A DNA stretch of 64,000 bases, taken from assembly GCA_036267955.1 (NCBI GenBank), contig DATAVB010000092.1:62001-126000 (forward strand), given 5' to 3'. The notes beneath the pieces were generated by a model. It was not told the origin of the DNA and made no database searches. It saw only the letters and a program-made list of their open reading frames with translations. Every line of letters starts with the position of its first letter. Position 1 is the stretch's first letter. Made by a program: the position numbers and the translations under genes. Shown here in pieces: positions 8,313 through 17,522 of this stretch. Source of the DNA: DATAVB01 sp036267955 (GTDB lineage Bacteria > Actinomycetota > Actinomycetes > Mycobacteriales > QHCD01).

Positions 8313-9222
8313 CAGCCTGATGAGCAGCGAGGCCGGCGTCGCCGCGGAGGTCGAGCCGACCGGGCGCCAGGCCACCCTGCTCGCCGACGCCTGGCACGAC
8401 CTGCGGCGAAACCCGATCTTCCTGATCGGCGGTTTCATCGTGCTCGTCATGCTCGCGGTGGCGGCCTTTCCCGGGCTCTTCGCCGGCTGGTTCGGGCACG
8501 GCGACCCGCGGGTCTGCGTGCTGGGACGCAGCGGCGACCCGTCCTCCGGCGGGCACCCGTTCGGTTTCGACATGCAGGGCTGCGACGTCTACGCCAACGT
8601 CATCTACGGCGCCCGCGCCTCGGTGAGCGTCGGCGTGCTCGTCACCGCGATGAGTCTGGCGCTGGCGATGACCCTGGGCAGCATCGCCGGTTTCTACGGG
8701 AAGCTCATCGACACCCTGCTGTCCCGGCTCACTGACATCTTTTTCGGATTCCCTTTCATCCTCGGCGCTCTGGTGGTGCTAACCAGCTTCGACACCCGCA
8801 ACGTGTGGACGGTATCGCTCGTACTCGCGCTTTTTGGGTGGCCGACGATGACCCGGCTGATGCGTTCGACCGTGCTGTCGGTGAAACAGATGGACTATGT
8901 CACCGCGGCCCGCGGGCTCGGCGCCAGTGACTGGCGGATCATCCGCAAACACATCCTGCCCAACGCGATCGCGCCGGTGATCGTGATCGCCACCATCACC
9001 ATCGGCAGTGTCATCGTGGCCGAGGCGTCACTGACCTTCCTCGGGGTCGGGCTGCAGGCGCCGGCCATCTCCTGGGGGCTGCAGCTCGCGAATGCGCAGA
9101 ACAATTTCCAGACCCACCCGCACCTGCTGCTCTATCCGTCGATCTTCCTGTCCGTCACCGTGCTGAGCTTCATCCTGCTCGGCGACGTCATCCGCGACGC
9201 CCTCGACCCGAGGCTGCGATGA
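8305..9222 (+). CDS. Peptide ABC transporter permease (DppC/OppC type)
   Basis: A 305-residue permease with the DppC architecture: a cytoplasmic N-terminus with WHDLRRNPIFLIGGFIVL, a periplasmic-side loop containing HPFGFDMQGCDVYANVIYGAR, and the EAA loop YVTAARGLGASDWRIIRKHI before the last two helices. It pairs with the preceding permease to form the transmembrane pore. The ATG at 8305 overlaps the upstream stop by eight bases and its own stop overlaps the ATPase start (ATGA), so stoichiometric expression is likely. Confidence 0.93.
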   Translation: MSDSLMSSEAGVAAEVEPTGRQATLLADAWHDLRRNPIFLIGGFIVLVMLAVAAFPGLFAGWFGHGDPRVCVLGRSGDPSSGGHPFGFDMQGCDVYANVIYGARASVSVGVLVTAMSLALAMTLGSIAGFYGKLIDTLLSRLTDIFFGFPFILGALVVLTSFDTRNVWTVSLVLALFGWPTMTRLMRSTVLSVKQMDYVTAARGLGASDWRIIRKHILPNAIAPVIVIATITIGSVIVAEASLTFLGVGLQAPAISWGLQLANAQNNFQTHPHLLLYPSIFLSVTVLSFILLGDVIRDALDPRLR

Positions 9223-10202
9223 GCGCGCCACTGCTCGAGGTCGACGGCCTGTCCGTCGAATTCCGGGTCCGCGGCCAGGTGATCAGGGCCGTCGACGAGC
9301 TGAACTATTCGCTCTCGGCCGGCCAGACCCTCGTGCTGCTCGGCGAATCCGGCTCCGGCAAGAGCGTGTCGGCGCTGACCGTGATGGGGCTGCTGGAGCG
9401 GCCGCCCGCGGTGATCACCGGCGGCGAGATCCGGTTCGCCGGGGACGACCTGCTGCGGCTGCCGGCGAAACGGCAACGTGAATACCGCGGCCGGAAGATC
9501 GCGATGATCTTCCAGGACGCCCTGTCGGCACTGAATCCGGTGCTCAGCGTGGGATTCCAGATCGCCGAAATGATGCGGGTCCACGAGGGACTGTCGCGGT
9601 CGGACGCCCGCACCAGAGCGGTCGCATTGATGGACCGGGTACGGATTCCGGCTGCGGCCAAGCGGTTCGGCGACTATCCGCACGAATTCTCCGGCGGAAT
9701 GCGGCAGCGCATCATGATCGCGATGGCACTCGCCCTGAGCCCGGACATTCTCATCGCCGACGAACCGACCACGGCGCTGGATGTGACCGTACAGGCCCAG
9801 ATCGTGGCGCTGCTGTCCGAGCTGCGCCAGGACACCTCGATGGCGATGCTGCTGATCACCCACGATCTCGGGCTCGCCGCGGATGTGGCCGACCGGGTCG
9901 CGGTGATGTACGCGGGTCGCATCGTGGAGACCGCGACCGCCGCCGAGCTCTACCGGGCGCCGGCCCATCCGTACACGGCCGGGCTGCTCGCCTCGATCCC
10001 CCGGGCGAACCGGAAGGGGCAGGCCCTGCTGCCGATCAAGGGCAGCCCGCCGAGCCTGGCCGCCATTCCGTCCGGCTGCGCGTTCCACCCGCGCTGCCCG
10101 CTGGCGGCACCGGTGTGCTCGACGGAACGCCCGGAGCCAAGGCAACTCGGGAATGGTCGGGTCAGCGCGTGCCATTTCGCCGAGGAGGTCAGCGATGGCT
10201 GA
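9219..10202 (+). CDS. Peptide ABC transporter ATPase (DppD/OppD type)
   Basis: A 327-residue ATPase with Walker A GESGSGKS, signature FSGGMRQRIMIAMAL, Walker B ILIADEPTTALD and the switch histidine in LLITHDLGLAADVADRV. The C-terminal oligopeptide-transporter extension contains PSGCAFHPRCPLAAPVC, a cysteine pattern that in this subfamily can hold an iron-sulfur cluster. It forms one half of the heterodimeric motor with the next gene product. The start ATG 9219 overlaps the upstream permease stop. Confidence 0.94.
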   Translation: MSAPLLEVDGLSVEFRVRGQVIRAVDELNYSLSAGQTLVLLGESGSGKSVSALTVMGLLERPPAVITGGEIRFAGDDLLRLPAKRQREYRGRKIAMIFQDALSALNPVLSVGFQIAEMMRVHEGLSRSDARTRAVALMDRVRIPAAAKRFGDYPHEFSGGMRQRIMIAMALALSPDILIADEPTTALDVTVQAQIVALLSELRQDTSMAMLLITHDLGLAADVADRVAVMYAGRIVETATAAELYRAPAHPYTAGLLASIPRANRKGQALLPIKGSPPSLAAIPSGCAFHPRCPLAAPVCSTERPEPRQLGNGRVSACHFAEEVSDG

Positions 10203-11193
10203 GACCATTCTCGACGTACAGAATCTGGTGAAGCATTATCCGGTGCGGCGCGGGATAATACGACGCGGGACCGGCGCCATCAAGGCGGTGGACGGCGTCG
10301 ATCTGCAGCTTCGGCAGGGCGAAACCCTCGGCCTGGTCGGCGAATCCGGCTGCGGCAAATCGACGCTCGCCCGATTGCTGATGGCGCTGGAACGCCCGAC
10401 GGCCGGCACGGTGACCTTCCGCGGCGAGGATATTCACGCGCTGTCCCGGTCCCGGCTGCGGGCGCTGCGCCGCCGGATCCAGATCATCCTGCAGGACCCG
10501 TACACCTCGCTCAATCCGCGGATGACCGTCGGCGACCTCGTCGGCGAGCCGTTCGACATTCACCCCGACGCCGCGCCGGCCGGCTCGAAACGCACCCGGG
10601 TCGGCGAACTGCTCGAGGTCGTCGGCCTCGATCCGGAACACGCCAACCGATATCCGCACCAATTCTCCGGCGGGCAACGGCAGCGCATCGGCATCGCCCG
10701 CGCCCTGGCGCTGCGGCCGGAGGTGGTGATCTGTGACGAGCCGGTTTCGGCGCTCGACGTCTCGGTGCAGGCGCAGGTCGTCAACCTGCTCGTCTCGCTG
10801 CAGCAGGAATTCTCGCTCTCGTACCTGTTCATCGCGCACGACCTCTCGGTGGTGCGGCACGTGTCCGACCGGGTCGCGGTGATGTATCTCGGCAAGGTGG
10901 TGGAGACCGGCGGGCACGGCGACATTTACGACCACGCCGCCCATCCGTACAGCCAGGCGCTGCTCTCCGCGGTGCCCGAGCCCGATCCGGAACTGCGCGG
11001 TCAGCGGGCCACCATCGTGCTGGAGGGTGACGTGCCGAGCCCGGCCGATCCGCCGTCCGGCTGCCGATTCCGCACCCGTTGCTGGTTGGCCGAGGACCGC
11101 TGTGCCACCGAGGAACCGGCGCTGACCGAGCGGCCCGGCGTGCCGCACCCGGCGGCCTGCCACTTCGCCGCGGAACGGCCGCCGGTCTCGTAG
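10195..11193 (+). CDS. Peptide ABC transporter ATPase (DppF/OppF type)
   Basis: A 332-residue ATPase, last gene of the importer operon. Walker A GESGCGKST, signature FSGGQRQRIGIARAL, Walker B VVICDEPVSALD and the C-terminal PSGCRFRTRCWLAEDRC extension are all present. ATG 10195 is chosen because GAGGAGG stands just upstream and the coding frame starts AETILDVQNLVKHYPV as in homologues; it overlaps the DppD-type gene by eight bases. A family A hairpin follows at 11232-11295 and may end the transcript. Confidence 0.94.
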   Translation: MAETILDVQNLVKHYPVRRGIIRRGTGAIKAVDGVDLQLRQGETLGLVGESGCGKSTLARLLMALERPTAGTVTFRGEDIHALSRSRLRALRRRIQIILQDPYTSLNPRMTVGDLVGEPFDIHPDAAPAGSKRTRVGELLEVVGLDPEHANRYPHQFSGGQRQRIGIARALALRPEVVICDEPVSALDVSVQAQVVNLLVSLQQEFSLSYLFIAHDLSVVRHVSDRVAVMYLGKVVETGGHGDIYDHAAHPYSQALLSAVPEPDPELRGQRATIVLEGDVPSPADPPSGCRFRTRCWLAEDRCATEEPALTERPGVPHPAACHFAAERPPVS

Positions 11194-11231
11194 ACCGAGC
11201 CGTCCGAACGCCCCTGCCTACCGCCCTTCCG

Positions 11232-11295
11232 CGCCGATCTTGACCTGGTGGCTGGCTGCTGCCCGGTTTGTCCAGCCAGAAGATCAAGATCGGCG
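11232..11295. terminator. Long hairpin after the importer operon (repeat family A, copy 1)
   Basis: Perfect 12-base arms CGCCGATCTTGA (11232-11243) and TCAAGATCGGCG (11284-11295), with inner arms GGCTGG (11250-11255) and CCAGCC (11272-11277). It lies 38 bases after the last ATPase stop and before the DoxX gene. A close relative is found after rnj at 61830-61891. A terminator role is likely from position, though no T-tract follows. The rest of the 196-base gap holds nothing else I recognise. Confidence 0.6.
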
Positions 11296-11389
11296 AGGGA
11301 GGGTCCGGTTAGGGGTCGTTTGCCTGGTTGCCAGTGAGCCGGTAACTTGTGGAACGCTCAACTATCCGCCGATTCCTGGAGCCGCCTGC

Positions 11390-11938
11390 ATGGCCACCGA
11401 CACCGATCGCGTCACGTCCGTCGCTGCAGGCGAGAGCTATCCATCGGCGGAGCAGTCCACCGTGGACGCGGGGCTCTTCGTACTCCGCGCCACCGTCGGT
11501 CTCTTTATCGCCGCGCACGGCGCGCAGAAGCTTTTCGGCTGGTTCTCCGGACCCGGGATCGGCGGCACCGCGAAGTTCTTCGAGTCGGTCGGCTACGACC
11601 CGGGGAAGTTCTTCGCCGTGATCGGCGGGCTCATCGAATTCGGCGGCGGGCTGGCGCTTGTCGCGGGATTCTGCACCCCACTGGTTGGCGCCGCGATTCT
11701 CGGCGACATGCTCAATGCAACCTCGGTGAAATGGTCCGGCGGTTTCTTCGGCGGCACCGGTTTCGAATACGAGCTCCTGCTGGCCATCGCCGCCGGCGCG
11801 CTCGCGCTGACCGGCCCGGGCCGATTCGCCGTTGACAGAGGCATTCCGGTGCTACGCCGGCACCGTCTGGCCTACGGCGCCGGGGCCGTTGCGGTTGCGC
11901 TGGTCATCGCCGCGATCACCATCGCCACCAAGAAATAG
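11390..11938 (+). CDS. DoxX family membrane protein
   Basis: A 182-residue membrane protein with a ~35-residue polar N-terminus and four membrane segments, starting with FVLRATVGLFIAAHGAQKLF (the DoxX signature with G-x-x-K-L-F-G-W-F) and continuing through FFAVIGGLIEFGGGLALVAG. DoxX proteins are membrane proteins linked in some bacteria to redox homeostasis and thiosulfate or superoxide handling; here the role is undetermined. ATG 11390 was selected over an upstream in-frame ATG because the upstream part overlaps the hairpin. It converges on add with a seven-base gap. Confidence 0.88.
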   Translation: MATDTDRVTSVAAGESYPSAEQSTVDAGLFVLRATVGLFIAAHGAQKLFGWFSGPGIGGTAKFFESVGYDPGKFFAVIGGLIEFGGGLALVAGFCTPLVGAAILGDMLNATSVKWSGGFFGGTGFEYELLLAIAAGALALTGPGRFAVDRGIPVLRRHRLAYGAGAVAVALVIAAITIATKK

Positions 11939-11945
11939 CCCGGGA

Positions 11946-13034
11946 TCAGGCGGCGAGGGCGGCGTAGGCGGGCTTGATCACCTCGTTGATCAGCACCAGC
12001 CGCTCGTCGAACGGGATGAACGCGGACTTCATCGCGTTCAGCGTGAGCCACTGCAGATCGCTCCAGCCGTAACCGAATGCCTCCACCAGCGCCGCCATCT
12101 CCGAGGTCATCGTGCAGCCGCTCATCAACCGGTTGTCGGTGTTGACGGTGACCCGGAAATAGAGCTTGCGCAGCAGCCCGATCGGGTGCTCGGCAATGGA
12201 TTTGGCCGCGCCGGTCTGGACATTCGAGGTCGGGCACATTTCCAGCGGAATTCTGGTGTCCCGGACGTAGGCGGCGAGCCGGCCCAGCTCGACCCGGCCG
12301 TCATCGTGGACGGTGACGTCGTCGATGATCCGCACGCCGTGGCCGAGCCGGTCGGCGCCGCACCACTGGATGGCCTCCCAGATCGACGGCAACCCGAAGC
12401 CCTCACCGGCGTGAATAGTGAAATGCGCATTTTCCCGGTGCAGGTATTCGAAGGCGTCCAGGTGCCGGGTCGGCGGGTGACCCGCCTCGGCGCCGGCGAT
12501 GTCGAATCCCACCGCGCCCGAATCCCGATATTTCACCGCCAGCTCGGCGATCTCCATCGACTGCGCCGCGTGCCGCATCGCGGTGACCAGCAGGCCGACC
12601 CGGATCGTCCGGCCGGCCGCCTCGGCCGCCGCCGTACCGCGGCGGAATCCCTCCAGCACGGCGTCGATCGCCTGCTCATGGGTCAGACCACGTTCGACGT
12701 GCAACTCGGGCGCGAATTTCACCTCGGCGTAGACGACGCCGTCATTGGACAGGTCCTCGATACATTCCTCGGCAACCCTGATCAGGGCCTCCTCGGTCTG
12801 CATCACCCCGACGGTGTGCGCGAAGGTGTCGAGGTAGCGCTCCAGCGAACCGGAGTGGGCGGCGCCGAGAAACCAACTGCCCAGCTCCACCGGATCGGTC
12901 GTGGGAAGGGCAGAGTAGCCCGTTGCCGCCGCGAGGTCGACAACCGTCGCCGCGCGCAGTCCTCCGTCGAGATGGTCATGCAGCAGGACTTTCGGGGCGC
13001 TGCGGATGGTTTCGGCGGACAAAGGTGTCGACAT
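11946..13034 (-). CDS. add: Adenosine deaminase
   Basis: A 362-residue adenosine deaminase converting adenosine and deoxyadenosine to inosine forms. Metal-binding HDHLDGG (residues ~19-25), the substrate block HAGEGFGLPS, the metal-ligand/catalytic GHGVRI and MCPTSN, and the late NTDNRLMSG motif are all visible. The length matches bacterial Add. It lies downstream of deoA on the same strand with a 92-base gap containing a 32-base tandem repeat, and fits as the purine arm of the nucleoside uptake and salvage operon. Confidence 0.94.
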   Translation of the reverse strand: MSTPLSAETIRSAPKVLLHDHLDGGLRAATVVDLAAATGYSALPTTDPVELGSWFLGAAHSGSLERYLDTFAHTVGVMQTEEALIRVAEECIEDLSNDGVVYAEVKFAPELHVERGLTHEQAIDAVLEGFRRGTAAAEAAGRTIRVGLLVTAMRHAAQSMEIAELAVKYRDSGAVGFDIAGAEAGHPPTRHLDAFEYLHRENAHFTIHAGEGFGLPSIWEAIQWCGADRLGHGVRIIDDVTVHDDGRVELGRLAAYVRDTRIPLEMCPTSNVQTGAAKSIAEHPIGLLRKLYFRVTVNTDNRLMSGCTMTSEMAALVEAFGYGWSDLQWLTLNAMKSAFIPFDERLVLINEVIKPAYAALAA

Positions 13035-13045
13035 GGCCGCACTCT

Positions 13046-13109
13046 AGCGGAGCGACTTGGGAGCGCAGCCATCCACCAGCGGAGCGACTTGGGAGCGCAG
13101 CCATCCACC
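13046..13109. repeat. 32-base tandem repeat between deoA and add
   Basis: Two exact 32-base copies at 13046-13077 and 13078-13109, each containing AGCGACTTGGGAGCGCAGCC followed by ATCCACC, and the beginning of a third. The core recurs with one base changed inside purH at 43384-43406. The repeat fills most of the short gap between deoA and add, upstream of add on the coding strand. No protein or RNA role is evident. Confidence 0.85.
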
Positions 13110-13126
13110 AGCGGGTCGGCTCCATC

Positions 13127-14401
13127 TCAGCCGACGCGCTCCACCAGCAACGGAAGCGGGACCTGCGGGCCGTCGAGGGTGACCGCGCCGTCCAGCCCGG
13201 CAATGACGTCCGGCAGCCGGCCGGCGTCGTCGGTGTGCAACTCCAGCAGCGGCTGTCCGGGCCGTACGTCGTCGCCGACGTCGACCAGGCAGCGCACGCC
13301 GGCAACGGCGGAGACCGGATCCTCCTTACGGGCCCGGCCCGCGCCGAGCCGCCAGGCCGCCACCCCCACGGCGTACGCATCCAGCCTGGTCACCCGGCCG
13401 CCGGCCGAGGCGGTGATGGTGTGGGTCTCCGGCGCGACCGGCAATGCGGCGTCAGGATCGCCGCCCTGGGCCCGGATCATCCGGCGCCAGACGTCCATCG
13501 CCCGGCCGTCCCGCAGCGCGGCCTCGGGGTCCACATCGGACAGTCCGGCCAGGGTCAGCATTTCCCGGGCGAGCAGGAGGGTCAGCTCCACCACGTCGGC
13601 CGGGCCACCGCCGGCGAGCACCTCGACCGACTCGGTCACCTCGAGCGCATTGCCGACGGCGCGGCCCAGTGGGCGGTCCATCGCGGTCAGCAGCGCCACC
13701 GTACGGACGTTGTTGGCGGCGCCGATTTCGACCATCGTGCGGGCCAGTTCCCGGGCGGAGTCGGCGTCCTTCATGAACGCGCCCGAACCGACCTTGACGT
13801 CGAGCACCAGTCCGGCGGCGCCCTCGGCGATCTTCTTGCTCATGATCGAGCTGGCGATCAGGGGAATCGACTCGACCGTGCCGGTCACGTCGCGCAGTGC
13901 ATAGAGCTTGCGGTCGGCCGGCGCCAACTCGTTCCCGGCGGCGCAGACGACCGCGCCGACCTCGTCGAGTTGCCGGCGGTATTCCACATCGGACAGTTGC
14001 GCCCGCCAGCCCGGAATGGACTCCAGCTTGTCCAGCGTGCCACCCGTGTGGCCGAGGCCGCGACCGGACAGCTGCGGCACGATCGCGCCACAGGCCGCCA
14101 CCAACGGCGCCAGCGGCAGGGTGATCTTGTCGCCGACGCCACCGGTCGAATGCTTGTCGACGGTCGGTTTATCCAATGTAGACAGATCGCTGCGCACGCC
14201 GGAGTCGATCATCGCGGCGGTCCACCGGGCCAACTCGGCCGGCTGCATTCCGCGTAGGAAGATCGCCATCAGCAGGGCCGACATCTGTTCGTCGGCGATG
14301 GTGCCCCGGGTGTAGGCATCGATGGCGAAGTCGATCTGCTCGTCGCTGAGTTCGCCGCCGTCCCGCTTGGCCCGGATGACGTCGACCATCGCGATACTCA
14401 C
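13127..14401 (-). CDS. deoA: Thymidine phosphorylase
   Basis: A 424-residue pyrimidine nucleoside phosphorylase that cleaves thymidine or uridine with phosphate to base and sugar phosphate. The family signature is visible as KHSTGGVGDKITL with GRGLGHTGGTLDKLE, and the C-terminal domain begins near ALRDGRAMDVWRRM. GTG 14401 (V-SIAMVDVIRAKRDGGEL) is preferred: a GGAGG lies nine bases upstream and the longer frame would enter the leader. The gene follows cdd after a gap containing a family B palindrome and precedes add, consistent with catabolism of imported nucleosides. Confidence 0.93.
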   Translation of the reverse strand: MSIAMVDVIRAKRDGGELSDEQIDFAIDAYTRGTIADEQMSALLMAIFLRGMQPAELARWTAAMIDSGVRSDLSTLDKPTVDKHSTGGVGDKITLPLAPLVAACGAIVPQLSGRGLGHTGGTLDKLESIPGWRAQLSDVEYRRQLDEVGAVVCAAGNELAPADRKLYALRDVTGTVESIPLIASSIMSKKIAEGAAGLVLDVKVGSGAFMKDADSARELARTMVEIGAANNVRTVALLTAMDRPLGRAVGNALEVTESVEVLAGGGPADVVELTLLLAREMLTLAGLSDVDPEAALRDGRAMDVWRRMIRAQGGDPDAALPVAPETHTITASAGGRVTRLDAYAVGVAAWRLGAGRARKEDPVSAVAGVRCLVDVGDDVRPGQPLLELHTDDAGRLPDVIAGLDGAVTLDGPQVPLPLLVERVG

Positions 14402-14435
14402 CGTTGCATTCCTCCGAGACTCGAGCAGCTCAATT

Positions 14436-14494
14436 TCCATGATCGTGATCGGTGATTGGGGCTATAGCAACCAAAAACCGATCATGATCATGGA
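14436..14494. repeat. Family B palindromic element, copy 1 (cdd-deoA gap)
   Basis: Arms of 18 bases, TCCATGATCGTGATCGGT (14436-14453) and its partner at 14477-14494, match at 17 of 18 positions; the mismatch allows a G-U pair. The loop holds GCTATAGCAACC at 14461-14472. Copies sharing the ends and the core are at 22001-22061 and 39148-39210. It separates cdd from deoA within the salvage operon, so transcription must pass through it or restart after it. Confidence 0.75.
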
Positions 14495-14546
14495 CCGGGG
14501 CCTGGGTTTGAGCATGTGCACAAGCGATATCTGGGCCGACCGCGAG

Positions 14547-14936
14547 TCATGCGAGGTTGGCCGGGCCGAAGGCCTGGGGTAGCACCTGGTCCATCCGCAG
14601 GATGCCCTCCGGCGTGTCCACCAGCAGGTCGGCGCCGCCGTGTTCCCACAGCAGCTGGCGGCACCGGCCGCACGGCATCAGCACCGCGCCGGCCCCGTCA
14701 CAGCAGCTGAACGCCACCAGCCGGCCGCCACCGCTGGCGTGCAGCGCGGACACCAGCCCGCACTCCGCGCACAGCGTCACGCCGTACGACGCATTCTCGA
14801 CATTGCAGCCGGCAACGATCCGGCCGTCGTCGACCAACGCGGCCGCGCCGACCGGAAAGTGCGAGTAGGGCGCGTACGCCCGCTCCATGATCGAACGCGC
14901 CGCCGCGCGCAGCCCCGCCCAGCCGATCTCCGTCAC
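14547..14936 (-). CDS. cdd: Cytidine deaminase
   Basis: A 129-residue tetrameric-type cytidine deaminase. The zinc-site motifs are clear: NVENASYGVTLCAECGLVSA (Cys and catalytic Glu) and MPCGRCRQLL (two further Cys). It converts cytidine/deoxycytidine to uridine/deoxyuridine, which the neighbouring pyrimidine phosphorylase can then cleave. The ATG at 14936 lies four bases after the permease stop, so it is cotranscribed with the nucleoside transporter. Confidence 0.95.
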   Translation of the reverse strand: MTEIGWAGLRAAARSIMERAYAPYSHFPVGAAALVDDGRIVAGCNVENASYGVTLCAECGLVSALHASGGGRLVAFSCCDGAGAVLMPCGRCRQLLWEHGGADLLVDTPEGILRMDQVLPQAFGPANLA

Positions 14937-14940
14937 GATT

Positions 14941-16221
14941 TCACGATTTCACGTACGGCTTTCCGTCGGCGCCCGGCGCCCGGACCTTGCCCACCAGACC
15001 TGCCACGGCCAACACAGTCACCAGGTACGGAAGCATCCCGAGGAATTCGGACGGAATCGGTGTCCCGATCACACCCAGATTGCTCTGCAACGCGTCAGCG
15101 AAACCGAACACCAGCGCCGCGGCGAGCGCACCGCCCGGGCTCCACCGACCGAAAATCAGCGCGGCCAGGGCGATGTAACCCTTGCCGGACGTGATGTCCT
15201 TCCCGAATCCGCCGACCGACCCGATGGTGAACGAGGCCCCCGCGATGCCGGCGATGAGCCCGCCGAGAACGACCGCCCGATATCGGGTGGCCCGCACGTT
15301 GATCCCGACGGTGTCCGCGGCGGTCGGGTGCTCACCGACGGCCCGCAGCCGCAGTCCCCACCTGGTCCGGAACAGACCGAGGTGCAGCACGATCAGTAAT
15401 GCGTAGGTGATGTAGAGAAAGACGTTGGCGTCGAAGAAGATCGGGCCGATGATCGGAATCGACGACAATCCGGGGACCTTGATGTCACCGAAGATCTTCG
15501 GCGAGTTCAGGTTCTGGTGCGGGACCAGGATCCGGTCATAGAGGAAGTTGGTCAGGCCGAGCGCGAACACGTTCAGCACCACGCCGAGAATGACCTGGTC
15601 GACGAAATACCGGATCGCCAGGAATGCCAGCACCAGGCTCAACAATCCGCCGGCAAGCGCCGCGCCGAAAAGGCCCAGCCACAGGCTGGAGGCGGCCGCC
15701 CCGACGATCGCCCCGGTGAAGGCACCGAGCAGGAACTGCCCTTCGATGGCGATGTTGATGACGCCGGACCGCTCACAGAGCACGCCGCACAGCGCACCCA
15801 GAATGATCGGCACCGACTGCACGAGCGTCTGGTTTCCCAGCTGTACAAGAGAAAGCGCGCTGTTGTGACCGGCGACCGAGGCCCAGGCGAGGAAGCTGAT
15901 CAGAAATAGCGTCACGATCACACCGAGCCCCGCGGCGCGCTGCCGGCGGCCCGGCCGGCCGACGAGCAGCCAGCCGCTGAGCGCGAGCACAATCACGCCG
16001 AGCACCCAGCAGGTCCAGCGGGCCGACACGCTCACCGTCGGGACGTGCACGGCCGCACCGCTCGGCGCCAACACGAACCGGGCGTGCTCGCCGGCCCGGG
16101 ATTTCACCCCCAGCAGGAAAAGCATCAGCAGCCCGAGCACGACGCCGGTGATGGCGAGGGCGCGTTCCCGGGTGGTGACCGCGAGAGTGGGCAGCCGCAG
16201 CGCCGGAGTGGTTGTGGTCAC
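14941..16221 (-). CDS. Nucleoside ABC transporter permease (NupQ/YufQ-like)
   Basis: A 426-residue permease of the branched-chain-amino-acid/ribose-like family found in BMP-type nucleoside importers, with about ten membrane segments and the motif GVINIAIEGQFLLGAF typical of this subunit. An alternative ATG at 16230 would leave no space for the AAGGG ribosome binding site, whereas GTG 16221 has it about nine bases upstream and overlaps the preceding stop in a GTGA. It forms the pore with the permease encoded just upstream; cdd follows four bases later. Confidence 0.92.
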   Translation of the reverse strand: MTTTTPALRLPTLAVTTRERALAITGVVLGLLMLFLLGVKSRAGEHARFVLAPSGAAVHVPTVSVSARWTCWVLGVIVLALSGWLLVGRPGRRQRAAGLGVIVTLFLISFLAWASVAGHNSALSLVQLGNQTLVQSVPIILGALCGVLCERSGVINIAIEGQFLLGAFTGAIVGAAASSLWLGLFGAALAGGLLSLVLAFLAIRYFVDQVILGVVLNVFALGLTNFLYDRILVPHQNLNSPKIFGDIKVPGLSSIPIIGPIFFDANVFLYITYALLIVLHLGLFRTRWGLRLRAVGEHPTAADTVGINVRATRYRAVVLGGLIAGIAGASFTIGSVGGFGKDITSGKGYIALAALIFGRWSPGGALAAALVFGFADALQSNLGVIGTPIPSEFLGMLPYLVTVLAVAGLVGKVRAPGADGKPYVKS

Positions 16222-17522
16222 CCGTTCCATCCCTTCGACAGGCTCTGTCCCTCGGCGCCCTGCCGGTTGCCGCGCAGCCGGAATATGGCCCGTACCAGCG
16301 GCGGAGCCGCGATGAACACCACGATCAGCGACTGGATCACCGTCACCACGTCGATCGGGGTCGAGGTCTGCGCCGACATCACGGTGCCACCGGCCTGCAG
16401 CGCACCGAAGAGCAATCCGGCCAGCACCGTGCCCCAGGGCTTCGCGCGGCCGAGCAACGCGACGGTGATCGCGTTGAATCCCAACTCGGAATTCACCCCG
16501 GTCGAAAGGAAGTAGTCCGTGCCGAGCACCTGCGCCGTGCTGGCCAGACCGGCCAGCCCACCGGCGATCAGCATCACCAGGATGTATGTGCGCCCGACGC
16601 TCATTCCGGCCGTACGGGCGGCTTCGGCATTCGCACCGACCGCCCGGAATTCAAACCCGAGCGTGCTGCGGTTGAGCAGCCAGGCACAGCCCAGCGCCGC
16701 CAGCAGCGCCACGATGATCCCGGCATGCAACCGCAATCCGGTGCCGGCGAGCAGGGGAAGCCGCGCGTTGCCCGGCACGAACCGGCTGACCAGGTCCGTA
16801 CGGCCGGGTCGCTGGAAAACCGACTCCTGCAGCACATACAGCAGAAACAGGCCGGCGACGTAATTCAGCATGATGGTCGTGATGACCTCGTGCGCGCCGG
16901 TGCGCGCCTTCAACCAGCCGACCACGACCCCCCAGACCGCGCCGCCCGCGAAACCGCCGGCCAGCGCGACGATCAGGTGCAGGACGACCGGCAGGTGTAT
17001 GCCGAAGCCAAGGTAGCCGGCGAGAATCGCGCCCATGATGATCTGGCCCTGGGCGCCGATGTTGAACAGCCCGGCTCGGAAAGCCAGCGACACCGAAAGA
17101 CCCGCGAGGATCAACGGCGTGGCCTGGACGATCGTCTCGGAGATCGGGTAGAAGACCTGCGACAGCGAGCCCTGGCCGGAGTTGTACGCACTGACCAGGC
17201 TCGGATCGATGATGGAGCCCTCGAAGAGGGCGACATAGGCCGCTCGGGCGGAATCCCAGACCGCACCAAGTGCCGAGCCCGGATCGGCGAAGAAATAGCC
17301 GAACTTGGACTGCACGTCCGGGTCGGACAGGGCAATCAACAGTCCACCCAGGACGAGAGCGATCACGATCGCGAGCAGCGTCACGACGGCGGAGTTGCCG
17401 CGCACGATCCCGTCCAGCACGGCGCGGCCTAGGCCAGATCCGCGCTGCGGTGCCCCGTCTTCCGGCCCCAGCGACTCCACAGTGGAATCTCCCGGGTCGG
17501 CCGATGTCGATGTCTCGCTCAT
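16218..17522 (-). CDS. Nucleoside ABC transporter permease (NupP/YufP-like)
   Basis: A 434-residue permease with a ~45-residue polar N-terminus followed by about nine membrane segments, including the conserved AGLFNIGAQGQIIMGAILAGY block of BMP-type importer permeases. Its ATG overlaps the ATPase stop (ATGA at 17519-17522) and its stop overlaps the start of the next permease. With the neighbouring ATPase and lipoprotein it makes up a complete nucleoside importer. Confidence 0.92.
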   Translation of the reverse strand: MSETSTSADPGDSTVESLGPEDGAPQRGSGLGRAVLDGIVRGNSAVVTLLAIVIALVLGGLLIALSDPDVQSKFGYFFADPGSALGAVWDSARAAYVALFEGSIIDPSLVSAYNSGQGSLSQVFYPISETIVQATPLILAGLSVSLAFRAGLFNIGAQGQIIMGAILAGYLGFGIHLPVVLHLIVALAGGFAGGAVWGVVVGWLKARTGAHEVITTIMLNYVAGLFLLYVLQESVFQRPGRTDLVSRFVPGNARLPLLAGTGLRLHAGIIVALLAALGCAWLLNRSTLGFEFRAVGANAEAARTAGMSVGRTYILVMLIAGGLAGLASTAQVLGTDYFLSTGVNSELGFNAITVALLGRAKPWGTVLAGLLFGALQAGGTVMSAQTSTPIDVVTVIQSLIVVFIAAPPLVRAIFRLRGNRQGAEGQSLSKGWNG